From Primula veris (Eukaryota; Streptophyta; Magnoliopsida; Ericales; Primulaceae), in assembly GCA_963682055.1 (NCBI GenBank), contig OY821740.1:31450795-31514794 (forward strand): a stretch of DNA of 64,000 bases, written 5' to 3'. Shown piece after piece: positions 1 through 16,343 of the stretch; the first letter of the stretch is position 1; every line of letters begins with the position of its first letter. The position numbers were made by a program, and so were the translations under genes. Under the pieces are notes generated by a model that worked only from the letters and a program-made list of their open reading frames with translations, had not been told where the DNA came from and searched no databases.

Positions 1-1980
1 ATTCTAATTACTGAATTAAATTACAGAATAGTTGTTGGCCCGTGCGGCTAAACCTTAGAGGGGGGTGAATAAGGTTTTGGCGTTTTTCACCTGATTAAAA
101 ACTAAGTGCAACTAGCAACCCAACTTTTTTCTATTCTAAGCTTAAGCGTTAATAAACATTGAAAATTCAAACGCAAGCAAGATAATAAACAAAGTATAAG
201 TTGCGGAAAGTAAAAGTTAAGGGAAAGAAAATGACACCGTGATTTATAGAGGTTCGGCAAACGGCCTACGTCCTCTCCTCGGTACTACCGAGTATTTCAC
301 TAAAAATAATTTTCCCGATTTTACAAATCCTATCAAGCTCAATCGACCGATTAGCTCACCCTCTACCCGAGGTTCCTACTCTTGATACAAGTGCAAGCGT
401 ACACGTCTAATGAGTCAACGACTCCCCCTCAATATATGAGTACCCAAGTGTTTAACCTAGAACTTTTAACCAACACTTTGGCTTAAAAGCTTCTACCCAA
501 ACACTCACTCACAAATGAGCTTATAAAACGCTCTTTACAAAATTGTTGAAATTACAACACTCTCACAATTTGATTGCTTCTAAAATAAGCTAATTTGTGA
601 TTTTGATGTTGTTTGATCTTTGTTGGATCTTGTATCGATTTATCTTCAATTTCTCTCTTTTCGAAGTATTTCACCAAAATGGTGATTTTGGGTTTTTGTA
701 TATGAGAGAGGTTGAAGGATTGATTATGGATATGAATGGATGTTGATTGGTAACTTTGGAAAGTGAATTGGATTGGTTTATATAATCACCAAAGTCTGTT
801 TTTCTGTATATGACCGTTGGCAGTGGTTGAGGCTTTTATCCACAGGTTTTAAGCAACTTTCCAGAATAAGCTGAAAAGCTGTTTTCGAAATCTCCAAAAA
901 ACGATCGGTCGTTTTCTACAGTCGATCGGTCGTTTTCAGAAAACGATCGGTCGTTTTCTGAGAAACGATCGGTCGTTTTTTCGACGTCCTCACTGGAAGA
1001 ATTTGGTATAAAAACGATCGGTCGTTTTTGTACAGACGATCGGTCGTTCTCTGTTTTCTCGCTTTTCTTCGAATGCTCATAACTCCTTCGTTTTAGCTCC
1101 GATTCTGGTTCCGCTTGAACCTGTGGCTTCGTTTTTCTATGCTCTATCTTTCTGGCATTTTGGAATTTACAAATTCTACTTTTGGAAAAGACAAGCATTA
1201 TATCATCGAAATAGAGAAATCGTAAAATCATTAAAAATATAATCAACGTTATAATCAAAATCAATTATTGAACCCCATGGTTCAACAATAGTAATTACAG
1301 AAAAAAATAGAACTTTAAAGAAATTACAAAAAGGTACAAACAGAATTAAAAGATACAGCTAAGGACAGCAAATTAAAATACTAAAATAAAATTTCAGAAA
1401 TGTAAATTGCAGAATTTTAAATAACAGAATTGAAATTGACAGAATTAAATGAAATTAAAATGGACAGAATTAAAAGACGAGACTACTGTTTAACAGTATG
1501 CCCTTAACCGATATTCGCCCAACCACCTTGCTGTTTCTGGTTGCGTTGACGCTTCGATCCCAAGGTACAACGTCTCGGATGACTCGCTGAAAACTGGCGA
1601 CGAGTCAAGGTCGAGCTGTTGGTGGGTGGCTCTCTCTGACTAAAAATGTAATGCTTATTTTTTGAGAGATGATATATGCTGCTGTGTTTTATTTCAGAAT
1701 GTTGTATTTGACATGTGGGGGGTCTGCCTATTTATAGGCTTGCTGAGTATCTCAGCCATTAAAGTCACTTTACTACTGTCAGAATTCATATTTATTGCAA
1801 CAGTTACACCTTTGCTGGAAAAAATTTCTCGAATAGGCACGCTTTTCCCGAACAGGCGCACTTTTCCCGTTGAGCTAAAAACCCGACGAGCAAGCCCGCC
1901 CGACGAGCAAACACATGTGTATGTGGACACACTACTTAATATGCACATGTGATACCTTAGTATATATATTGTAAAAATCA
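1..1980. repeat. Repeat-derived DNA, class undetermined
   Basis: No convincing gene is present. The opening bases, with a 'ctaaaccttagaggggggtgaataaggtttt' type of sentence, resemble non-coding parts of plant LTR retrotransposons that I have seen before, but I cannot place LTR boundaries. The stretch also has repeated 'acagaatt' words around 1370-1480 and paired short repeats around 1835-1910 (two copies of a cttttcccg word and two of cccgacgagcaa). This is an inference from texture only; a search against a plant repeat library would decide it. Confidence 0.3.
899..1057. repeat. Cluster of six ACGATCGGTCGTTTT units
   Basis: Six copies of a near-palindromic 12-mer (acgatcggtcgt, or with a leading cg variant) lie within 160 bases. 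Four are packed at about 20-25-base spacing and two lie after a 50-base gap. The unit is CpG-rich in an otherwise AT-rich setting. The open frame across it on the minus strand is a by-product of the repeat. Confidence 0.75.
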
Positions 1981-2641
1981 CTCATGATTTTCCAATGTGG
2001 AATAACCCTCATGGGTTAAATCCCATTTCTTTTCTTATTTTTCAACATTGACTTTATTCTCTTTCGAGTACCAACCTTCGAGTCCAATTATCATTCACAC
2101 CCTTCCTCCGAATAGGTCATGCGATATACCGTTGCGAAACTCGTCGTATGAGCTACTCAAACGCTTTAAGTATGGCCTCAGAAAAACTGAGTAGTCGCAT
2201 CAAAAATTGACTTAAAGATGGTTTCTGACCACTTGGAACAACCATGTTTAAAAACATGTTTTTCTACAATTTTTTCAACAATTCACACTATGTTATTTCT
2301 AGCTGGTTCAATAAATTGAAATATATTGGTATACATTTCATTTAAATAACAGAGAATGAAGAAAAACATATACCGTGGCAAATGTTGCAAAAATACGCAT
2401 AATATTGTTGTTGTTTTTTTTTGGAAAAGAGCATAATATTGTTTGATTAGTCAGTTCTGGATGATGTTTTCCGAGTAATTATTAACAAATGAGCAAAAAG
2501 AATTAAAGACTAAAGAGACAAATCATGAACGTTGCATCAAGGAATATCAGCACAAAGCATTTAAAAACATGAAGTGATACACAAGTATTAATTAGTTGAG
2601 AAATTATTTAGTTGTCTTCGACAGGTCCTCAATATGTTTCG
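1981..2641. other. Intergenic, nothing recognised
   Basis: AT-rich sequence with no open frame, RNA gene or repeat boundary that I can support. Confidence 0.5.
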
Positions 2642-2650
2642 GTTTTTGCT

Positions 2651-3902
2651 GGGGAGTTTTTTTTTACATAGTGTAATTGATGAAAACCATAAGGGACGTG
2701 GGATCTGAGATCCCACATTTACGTGGCTGAATTTTTTTTTTTTTTTTTCTTTTGTATTCTCTGAGTAGTGCTGCGAAATTAATTGTTTTCTTTTTTTTTT
2801 CTTCGTTTGTTATGTTATTTCATTTTAATATATCAAAAAAATTGTTCAATTTTATTCAAAAACTTTCCCAATTTTATCCAAAAAAAACCCTAACCATCAA
2901 CCATCAACCATCAAATTCCTTCGTATATCAAATTAATATATTTTTTTATCAAATCAACATCATTCTACCACTACAATTATCCCTAATTTTAAATAAAAAA
3001 AAAAACTCTCCCAATTTAACAAAAAAAAAACTTTTCCAATTTTACCCAAAAAAAACTCTAACCATCAACCATCAAACTTATTTATATATCAAATTAATAT
3101 ATTTTTTTCTCAAATAAACATCACTCTACCACTACATTTATCCCCAATTTTACCCAAAAAAAATCTATCATAATTTACCAAAATAAAACATCCCCCAATC
3201 GTGTGTTTTGGGGAGTATTATCCAGAGGAGATAAATTAAGATCCATTCCCAAATATTATAATTGTTATCAATACTTCAGAAAAAAAATGATATTAATTTG
3301 ATATAGGAAATATTTTGGTGGTTGATGGTTAGAGTTTATTTTTTTTGTAAATTGGGGGATGTTTTTTTTTGGTAAATTGGGATAGGTTTTTTTTTGGTAA
3401 AATTGGGGATAAATGTAGTGGTAGAGTGATGTTTATTTGAGAAAAAAATATATTAATTTGATATATGAAGAGTTTGATGTTTGATGGTTGATGGTTAGAG
3501 TTTTTTTTGGGTAAAATTGGTAAAGTTTTTTTTTTTTTTGTTAAATTGGAAGAGGTTTTTTTTTTTTGTTAAAATTAGGGATAATTGTAGTGGTAGAGTG
3601 ATGTTGATTTGATAAAAAAATATATTAATTTGATATATGAAGGAATTTGATGGTTGATGGTTAGGTTTTTTTTTGGATAAAATTGGGAAAGTTTTTGAGT
3701 AAAATTGGATAATTTTTTTGATATATTAAAATGAAATAACATAACAAAAAAGAAGCGAAAAAAAAAAGAAAAAAATAATTTCGCAGCACTACTCAGAGAA
3801 GACAAAAAAAAAAAAAAAAAAATCAACCATGTAGACGTGGGATCTCAGATCCCACGTCCCTTATAGTTTTCAGCAATTACAGCACGTAAAAAAGAACTCC
3901 CC
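2651..3902. mobile_element. Foldback MULE-type MITE, 1252 bp, 9-bp TSD
   Basis: The two ends are inverted copies starting GGGGAGTT and both contain the perfect palindrome gtgggatctgagatcccac. The arms continue inwards for about 500 bases (poly-T tract, ctctgagtagtgctgcgaaa, then paired CAACCATCAA / TTGATGGTTG words) to a short unpaired centre near 3190-3340. The bases just outside are identical on both sides: gtttttgct at 2642-2650 and at 3903-3911. A 9-bp target duplication with long terminal inverted repeats is the hallmark of Mutator-like elements. No transposase is encoded, so the element is non-autonomous. Small open frames inside it are artefacts of the AT-rich repeats. Confidence 0.88.
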
Positions 3903-4114
3903 GTTTTTGCTGCCTCAGAAAATTCAAGACAGTCTGTCTTGATTTTTTAATGCAGCAAAAATATAAAATTTTGTATGTTGAAATTTTTGAATACAGCTGT
4001 AAAAGTGAAATTTCATCCGAAATCGATAAAAGTTTGAAAAAATTTCTTTATTGCCTTGACATATGGAAAAACAATTATATTAACCGGATATATTATTATT
4101 TATGTTGTGTCAAT

Positions 4115-4800
4115 CAATACTATTTTTAGTTTTAATTTTGAATTAATTTTATGGTATATATTTTTGGGGGAGGGATCCATACACACATAAAAATACACAT
4201 TATTACACAACAATCACAACTCTCCATTTACTTACTTTTTAATAGTCAAGATTATGTGTTTATTCTTGTTATTAGATGAACTAATCTTGACCATTAAAAA
4301 TAAGTAAATGGAGGGTTGTGATTGATGTGTAAATATAATGTGTATTTTTATGTGTGTATAGATCCTCTGGGTTCATTAACATGTGTTATGTTTTTACTAT
4401 TTTTTAGTTTTAATTTTGAATTAATTTTATGATAGATATTTTTGGTTTCATTAATGAGTGTTAGGTTTTTAGTATGTGATACAACCAAAATAATAGTGGA
4501 CTAGATTCACGATAATGTTAATCGTTCGGTATTCATTCTAAAATACACTATTATTTAGGCTATGTCAACCAATACTATTTTTTAGTTTTAATTTTGAATT
4601 AATTTTAGAGTAAATATTGTTGGGTTTATTACCATGTGTTAGTTTTTTTAGTATTTTTTAGTTTTAATTTTGAATTAATTTTACTATAGATATTTTTGGT
4701 TAATTAATACGTGTTAGTTTTTTAGTATTTGACACACTCTAAATAATAATGAACTAGATTCACGGTAATGTTAATCGTTCAATGTTGAATCCAAAATATT
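4115..4800. repeat. Degenerate tandem repeat block
   Basis: The sentence 'ttttagttttaattttgaattaatttta' recurs near 4120, 4400, 4580 and 4660. It is followed each time by a related tail (gatatttttggtt..attaa..gtgttagttttttagtat). The longer phrase 'gaactagattcacg.taatgttaatcgttc' occurs twice (4498-4530 and 4750-4780). This is an old, diverged tandem array with another element inserted in it. Confidence 0.7.
4167..4370. mobile_element. MITE-like inverted-repeat element, about 200 bp
   Basis: The left arm (ggatccatacacacataaaaatacacatta...acaatcacaactctccatttacttac) pairs with the right arm read in reverse over about 90 bases. A short loop around 4260-4275 separates them. It interrupts one unit of the surrounding repeat block; a neighbouring unit at 4425-4450 shows what the uninterrupted sequence looks like. 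No coding capacity; superfamily not determined. Confidence 0.75.
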
Positions 4801-5512
4801 AAAACAAAAAACAACACACAAAATTTTATATTTTTGCTGTTTTGAAAAATCACGACACGCTGTAAATGGTGTGAATGCCCTAAAAATGGATCCCTCAATA
4901 TTGTCAACCACAGGTTTATAATTGTTGATCATAACATCTGACGGGTACCGCAAGCAAACAAAATAAAAACAATAATAATGTGGTTAAAAATGGTGTGAAT
5001 AACTCATCTAAGAGTACCTTAACCTGATAATTTCTCGTAAGTGAACTTCCACAGAGAAAAAAAGAGTGTCAATAATACATTAAAGCATGACTTTTATGGA
5101 ATTTTAGAATCTGGTAGTTGTGGACCTGCATTAAAGCGGAAGCCTTTTTCTTGTTGAGTGAGATACAAAATGAGAAGAAGATAAATCATGAAAGCATGAG
5201 ATTGGAAAGAGAAAGAACTGAGAGAGAGAGGTGAGAGATGACACAAAACGATTAAAGTGAAAGGGAAAAACAACGGTAAAGTCGACAATAAAAAAGGAGA
5301 TTTTCATGGTCCTGAGAAACTGAATATTTCATATAAAGTACATCTCACATATGACCAATACTAGCATTATTTCTTCCGTTTAGTGATTTATATATATACA
5401 TAATAAACACATTTAAATCCCGTTGGAAGGTCGGTACGAGGTGACCATATGACGATGGTGAAACTGTTTCAACTGTTCGCAGAAACAGGAAATGTTCCCA
5501 TGTTGCGGTGTC

Positions 5513-9602
<4,090 letters not shown>

Positions 9603-11948
9603 TTAACTGAAAAATAGAAAGTACATACATATTATACAAATAAGCCACATTTAACTCGCCAAAAAACTTGTTCTAAGTGTGTTTGTGTAGTTTCATCTCA
9701 AACTTAATAAAGGAGAAAATTCAATAAATTTCGATTACAGAATTAAGTACAAAATGAAAATACCCACACAAAAAAATATGCTTTTAAAGATAATCCCAAA
9801 GATTGAAGAGGAAAACTAACATTTGAAGAGAGAAAGAGACAATCTTTTTTTACGAAAAATCTGCAAGGGGAACGTGTTGCGGTTGATTGTTTGAAGATCA
9901 AGAAATTGTTTGGATTATGATCGAAAGGTGGTTAATTGGTTAATAATGATCGAAATAGTTTTACAATTATCAAACATTAAGTATAAATTATGTATTAACA
10001 ATTTAACACCATTTCTAAAGATTTATCACATTGACGCATGCTTTCGGTGGTAGACTATTTGAATCCGTTATAGTGCAAGCGTCGTAAGAAGTTGATGATC
10101 ATAAATTCAACTTGTGTTTGTAATAAAAACAAGTTAAATTTGCGATATATTTGAACGAGTGTCCGGGGCAATCATACCGAATAGAAGACTACTTCCACAT
10201 ACTAACCTCAAAACGCATTTATTTGTATTTTTTAACAAATTATTTCCCTTGATAAACACTAGGTTGAAATTATTTAGATGAAAATACATCAAAAGAAGAG
10301 TAGTGTATGTTTGATTAGATCTCTTAACATTTAGACCTCGTCTGGCTGTCCAATAAAGGAGTGGAATTGGACTATGAATGATGTGGGTCTTTTTCAATTT
10401 GTACAAGAATTAGTATCATCTTATTTAGTCGGAGGGAGCATCTTGGTAAGTAAAATATTGTCATGAGTAAAAATGTTTGAACAATTAATTAATAACTCAT
10501 CTTGTAAAGTAAAGTTATTGAAAAGGTTTACAATTATTTTTTAACTTTTTGGTGCAGCGGATCAGTCCACACTATTCTTCCGATTTGAAGCACAATAGCT
10601 TTAGAGAATAATCGCTATTGTTCTTCAATGCAAGTTTGCAACATAGATTTGCTAGAGAAATGGGATTTACAACACTGATATTCAGAAATCTTTAGAAGTG
10701 AAAAAGCGTTTACAAAGCTTCTGGAAAGACCATTCTCCTTGGTTATTACAGAACTTATGCAGCAAAGGTTCCCAAAAGGCGGTTCAAAATCACCGCAACA
10801 AAATATGCTTGCAAATCAGCTTTTATTTTAGAAATGTAACTAATGTTGAAAATGGTGGTTATTAGGAAGTTTACAAGGACATTACAGACCACCTTACAAA
10901 GATCAACCACGAATTATCTATAACCGCCATAACAATGTTACTGACTTATTGTCACTTCAAGGCGATGTATTACCACCTCTAAACATGCATATTTATAGGG
11001 CTTCTATAATTTGGAAAAAAGGTATTTCAATTGTGGCAGTAATGGGGTAACGGCTTCTAATTATGTTTAGTGGGTTGAAAATAGAGAGGGCCCTGTAACA
11101 CTTGGCCGGCTTATACCAGCTCCGGAAATAAGAAAACCATGTTCCTATATACATGCATTCAACTGCCCAACCAAACACATAAACTTCTTAAATCATCAGA
11201 GGGGGAAAACCCCCCATAGAAGTTAGAAGTATAAAGCAAGCTGCATGCATCAATTTTTTAGTAAATACGATAACAAAGATTGCAACTAAACTGATCAATA
11301 TTAGTACTTTCATGACTAAGACTAACAGCATTTCAAACAGGAAGAAAATACAGTAGTTAAAATACTTAATATGAAAGAGTATTCATGTCTTCTACATAAT
11401 CAAACTACGTCCATGAAAGGCAAAAGCATGTTCGGATCCATCTACTTTTTCTTGATCTACACACAAGAAAATAAATACAAATATAATGTTGTAAATAAAC
11501 AGCTATGTAATATGATTATTGATTACCAGCATGAGTGCATGACATTATCCAAAACCAAGGTCGATGGTAGACCAAAACACGTTTTTTTTTATCAAAATCC
11601 GGTCCAACTGCACAAATATTAATACAACAGGTAAATAGAGTTCCACGGGTTAATATTGTCTATCTATACTCACTTTTACATAAACCATGTCCATATGGCG
11701 AAAAACATTATGCACATCATCCAATTCTTTGTGGGGAGATTTTTTGAAAATTATAATACCGTCAGAGAAAACTTTTTTGACACCTAAAGTTTAAGTGAAC
11801 AAACATTCCAACCTTCATAATAATATCAAGAAACAATAAACAGCAATATGATAATTGATCTTCAAACTAAAATAAAATGAAATTGGAGTTATTATAACTA
11901 TTTACCTCAAAGCGGATCCATATGATCTTCAGGCTTATAGGGAGAAAT
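9603..11948. other. ATG8 upstream region and intergenic DNA
   Basis: No coding exon is supported. About 9603-9880 is probably the ATG8 promoter and leader. A single 'cggagggagca' word at 10430 resembles one terminus of a Stowaway/Tourist type MITE, but I could not find its partner. Confidence 0.4.
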
Positions 11949-13806
11949 TTAAGCATCTCCTACTTGCTGGACCACATAAATTGTAAAAAGGGATAAAAAC
12001 ATAAATACCAAAGTAGCAACTGAGAACATAAGAGGAGTGAATAGAAAGTGGCATCTTGAAATACATAATCAAATTTAAGACAATCTAAAGTGAGAAAGAA
12101 TGAGAAAAGTTCTACACTTCTATAAACAAACTCTACGAAGAATTTTGTAAAAAATTCAATCTCAAACATTGTTATCAGCATAAAATTAATGAAGCTCAAA
12201 TTACACTGTATACGTGAATTTCGGTAATTCAAAATTATGCATAATCTCAGTAGACATGTTTTCTAAAACTCAAGTCCTTTTATAACACTAAAGATCCATA
12301 CGTCCAAGGCTTGTTGTACCCAATTAAGTGTAATCTCAGGTTGAGTAGTAGTCTCAAAAGAGAACCCCTGCGCTAATCATTCTAAGTTTTGTAATGGACA
12401 GATCGTAGTAATTAAACAGAATTTGCAAATCCTAAAGTAAATACACAATAGTTTGAAACAAAAAAAATTGTTACAGTTTGAATAAAGACCCAAGGGATCT
12501 CTGCATAATTGTATACTGTATTTTTCTAAAAATGTCTCAGTTACTTGTTGTCAATGCTAATGGTCGATGTTAAGTAGTCAGAAAAACAATTAAGAAAGAC
12601 GTTATATGAAAATTTATCATCCAAATTGATCGAAAATGTTGGTGCTAAGGAACTATATAAATTTTAAGTTTAACACTAAATCTAAAGCAATTCATAAACA
12701 AAGCTATAAGAGAAAATTACTAAAGTTTACAATTGCGAGGCAAAAAATAAAAAAATATATAAAAATAATTTTGTCGGCAATGTCATATAACAATTTAAAG
12801 TCATTATTAAAAACTAATTCAGGAAGTCTCATTTCCTCAGAAGTCATAACCCAATTCAAAAATCATTTCTTGCTTGGACCCATGATAAAAATCCCTAATT
12901 TGGATGCAAATCCTATATTAGATTACCCTCTAAGATTAAGAACCTAGAGTCATCAGTGCAAAGTCAATCCCTCACTCCACACATGTTCTTAAAGGTTGCA
13001 AATATGATTTTTGATGCCCAAAATTTATCTAAGCAAACAAAACAAAGATAAATTACCTGAAGAGGTACCGATTGCTTAATGGAAGATTCTGGGACTGTGA
13101 TGCCAAACGAACGTCTCAGATCCTCTATTTGTGAAGCCAACTAATACAAGGTAACAAAACAAATATAAAGTCAATTTTATTGGCATAATTATCAAATATT
13201 AATACATTCATACAATTAAGTTTTAACCCTGAAATAGAAAACCTTTTTTACTCAAAACCCATTTCACAAAATATTTTTTGCTTAAAACCCAAGTTCGGAA
13301 AGTCTCTAAACAATAGCTGTCTATAGGTGCAAATACTCTATTCTAAAGACTCTTCAAATGTAAGAACCTACAACTAGAAATGCAAAATAAGGTTCCTTAT
13401 AATGACATTTTTTGACAAGTTGCAAATATGTTGATAGTTACGATTTTCATAGATCACAAAAGAAAATGTAAGCAAACTAACAGCGAAGAACTACCTGCGC
13501 GGTTAATGTTATTCGCTTATTGCGTATCAGATACTCTACATGACGATCTATACGTATGAATTTCTCCTTCAACTTTTCCCTCTCCTGAGTCTCCTCTTCC
13601 CGTGCCCTTATTAGGTTCTGAGCATGCTGCTCATGAAATAGGTTATTTTTCTTTGCATATACTCCAGTTGAGATAGGACCTAAACCGAGAGGACGAACAC
13701 GGCCATGTGTTTTGAATACTTTTTCTTGAATTTTTGGCATTTTTTTATCTTCTGGGCCTTGCAACTTTCCCTTTAGAGCCGTCATATCACTGATTGAATT
13801 AATATC
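11949..13806 (-). CDS. 3' part of an unidentified charged protein, possible transposon remnant
   Basis: Three minus-strand blocks join in phase with good splice consensus: 13495-13806 (acceptor ctcag|gat, donor gcgcag|gtagtt), 13057-13140 (ttag|ttggct, cttcag|gtaat) and a last 18-base exon 11949-11966 (tccag|caagta) ending in TAA. The first block contains 'THGRVRPLGLGPISTGVY' and then a highly charged, probably coiled-coil stretch rich in R, E and K. The second has LASQIEDLRRSFGI. A 'GRVR.LG.G' motif followed by a coiled coil recalls the plant Ptta/En/Spm Transposase_24 family. That link is tentative. No upstream exon or start codon was found, so the gene is either truncated or continues through unrecognised exons. 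Function is not assigned. Confidence 0.45.
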
Positions 13807-14982
13807 CTGAGTAAATAGGAAAAAAGAACAGGAAAAATATTCAATTCTTAAATTCTAATTTCACCAAGAACGCTACATTTCATATTAATAGTTCTATTGA
13901 TCTGTTTTTAGTAAAGACAATATTCTTCAGTGAACGAAAATTAATCGAAAACGTACTTATTGTACACCTAGGTGAACAAAAAGCCGATGACTCCGCTATT
14001 TTTATATTCATTCTTGTTTTTTTAAGAATTTCGAACTTCGATAATTTTCAGGTCCTACAGGACACGCTAAGATAGAATTTAATGTCTCCTCATGTATGGG
14101 TTTGGAAATTGCTTAAGATGTTCTAAATATATATTGATGTTCGAAGAAAGGACATCAATATATTGAAACTAAAAAACAACAGGATATAAAGCAATTAGTA
14201 AAGACCAGTCAATTTATACAGATGATCATACTTATTCATCACTATATAACCCATTAACCCTAAATCCATTTGTCAACTGTATGCATCAATGCATACATAT
14301 ATATATATATAGAGAGAGAGAGAGATGTGTACTTACAATCGTGGGGGAATTATTTGTAACTTTTCTAAATTAAAAATTCACTAATTATGCGTACAAAACA
14401 AAAACTATCCCGGGTTCTAAACTAGTAGTTGGCGCCTTTCTTTAATTTAAAACAAATTCACGGCCACAATTTAGGCAATGATGCATAATAAGGTAATTCA
14501 CAATGTTATTCAATAAATCAATGGTCCGTATTTATGTTCATTTGTGTTGTTTGGTTTCTACTTTGTACTGTTATAAAAAAAGCATTGACAAATTACATGT
14601 ATTTAAAATTTAACTAGTTTGTGAATATATTCTTATGCTATTCGTACTAGCTACACACAAGTCTACAAAATCTTAACAAGATGCAAGGTTGCCATGAATT
14701 GTTCTTTAGTATTATTACTTAGGTTCATTGAGTAATTAATTCAAGAAACCCATAAAAAAAATGTACAATATTTAGTATTTTGCGGTTTTTTTAAATTGAT
14801 TTGGTACTCCAAAATCCTATGGACGCCTCGGGGCTGGCAATTCGGTTAGATTAATAGGATTTGCAAAGATGTTCGAACTAATAATTACTCGCATCGAGCT
14901 ACTTTCTATACCATCCATAATTGTTATTGCAAATATATTCTTTTAATATCATTTTGATGTGAGTAATGGACATATAGTCCGG
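13807..14982. other. Intergenic, one (TA)n(GA)n microsatellite
   Basis: No gene seen. A dinucleotide run of TA then GA units lies at about 14297-14326. The rest is plain AT-rich DNA. Confidence 0.5.
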
Positions 14983-15131
14983 GGATGCAGAGTAGGTGAT
15001 TCTGAGTCAAGGTGACTCAGAGTCCACGGCCATTGGATATTGCTACAGTTAAAATATGAAATGTACTGTAGCAATATCCAATGGCTGTGGACTCTAAGTT
15101 ACTCTGACTCAGACTCACCTACGCTGCTTCC
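14983..15131. mobile_element. Short palindromic MITE, about 150 bp
   Basis: Left arm gcagagtaggtgattctgagtcaaggtgactcagagtccacggccattggatattgctacag; the right arm is its inverted copy with a few mismatches. Only about 20 bases separate them. An atagtc hexamer stands just outside both ends (about 14973-14978 and 15133-15138) and may be a target duplication. No coding capacity. Confidence 0.75.
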
Positions 15132-16343
15132 ATAGTCTGGAGGTAAATTGCATGGTCAAACATAGTATTCATGTGGAAATTTACACTTGTCCGCCATTTT
15201 TTTTGTGGCAGTATTTTAAAAAACATATTATCAAAATATACGATTCAGAAGAAATATTTATTTACCAATAATAAGGATGTCAGCTGTGAGTCTTTTGTTT
15301 TACTCCTGTAAGTTTACTATTACTGATAGTTTACCACACCGAAGAGCGGGGAAGAAGCAACTTTACTACCTGAAAGCACCCCAAACTAGTGCAGTATTAC
15401 GGATTCACAGTGTGCTAATTTTGTAATGTACATGACTAAATTAATGGAACAGTTAGTCTCCTAATTTTATGATGAATGAATCTCAGTAATTTAGACTAAT
15501 CGGCTGAAGAACGACTTTGTTGTTTGTTTAGAAGATTGGTTGGTTATCTTCGATTGCGTTCACATAAATGATCTAGCAAGAGTAAATTTCAATAAATTAC
15601 CCAAGATTTTTTTTAATTAATCAAAAGAATAAAACACGCCCAGGCTTAGTTGCAGTAAATTGTAGTATACCAACTTTTATATGGTCAACCGGTTTCCAGA
15701 AGCATCACTCGGTCATTAGCAAACCGACCAACAGTCTTCTTTCTGTATGACGATCTCCCCAAGCTGATGTACGACAACTTTTGGAATTTACTGCAAAATA
15801 CCCTTATACACACGAACTAAGAGGGTATATTCCTGTTTCATGAAAAAAAAGTAAAACTTTGCCCCATATATGACGCAGCATTTCCGATTACACTGGCCCT
15901 AATTTATTCATATTTGTAAAAAAAAAAAACATGAAAATGACTAGTTGTCAGTAAACTTGTGAACACACAAGCTTGTTTCAATCATCTTCATATTGTTTGT
16001 CCAACTTCTGATACATTAATCTCCAGGTGATTCACAAAACTGGTTAGATGAAATGGATACAAGTATGTCTAATATCATTAGCTACAAGATAAAAATTTGA
16101 AAAAATTGTCACTCATGGAACTGATGAGTGGACTTCAATTCGGTGTGTTAACTCCTATTTCTGTACCGAGAATTACTATAAAATTTGCATATTCAAAAGA
16201 CGGAGAGAAGATATTTAACTGCTATGCTGATACAAACAAATAAGGTGAAAATTTATACATACAAAAGCGGCTAAAGAAGTGATCATAGGCATAGCTTACA
16301 GTAATGTATATATATACTGTACATGATTTACTAATCTCAACTA
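15132..16343. other. 3' flank of membrane protein gene, nothing recognised
   Basis: Probably includes the 3' UTR of the minus-strand gene that ends at 16344. No other coding block or repeat is supported. Confidence 0.4.

Noticed and set aside
836..1264. 142-codon open frame on the minus strand
   Set aside because: Its middle is only the translated ACGATCGGTCGTTTT repeat (ENDRS units); no family likeness and no splice context.
2752..3826. Open frames on both strands within the foldback element
   Set aside because: They are mirror images of the same AT-rich inverted repeat and have low-complexity products.
13477..13785. 102-codon minus-strand frame taken as a single-exon gene
   Set aside because: The open block starts upstream at a splice acceptor (13806) and leaves at a donor (13494); the Met is internal.
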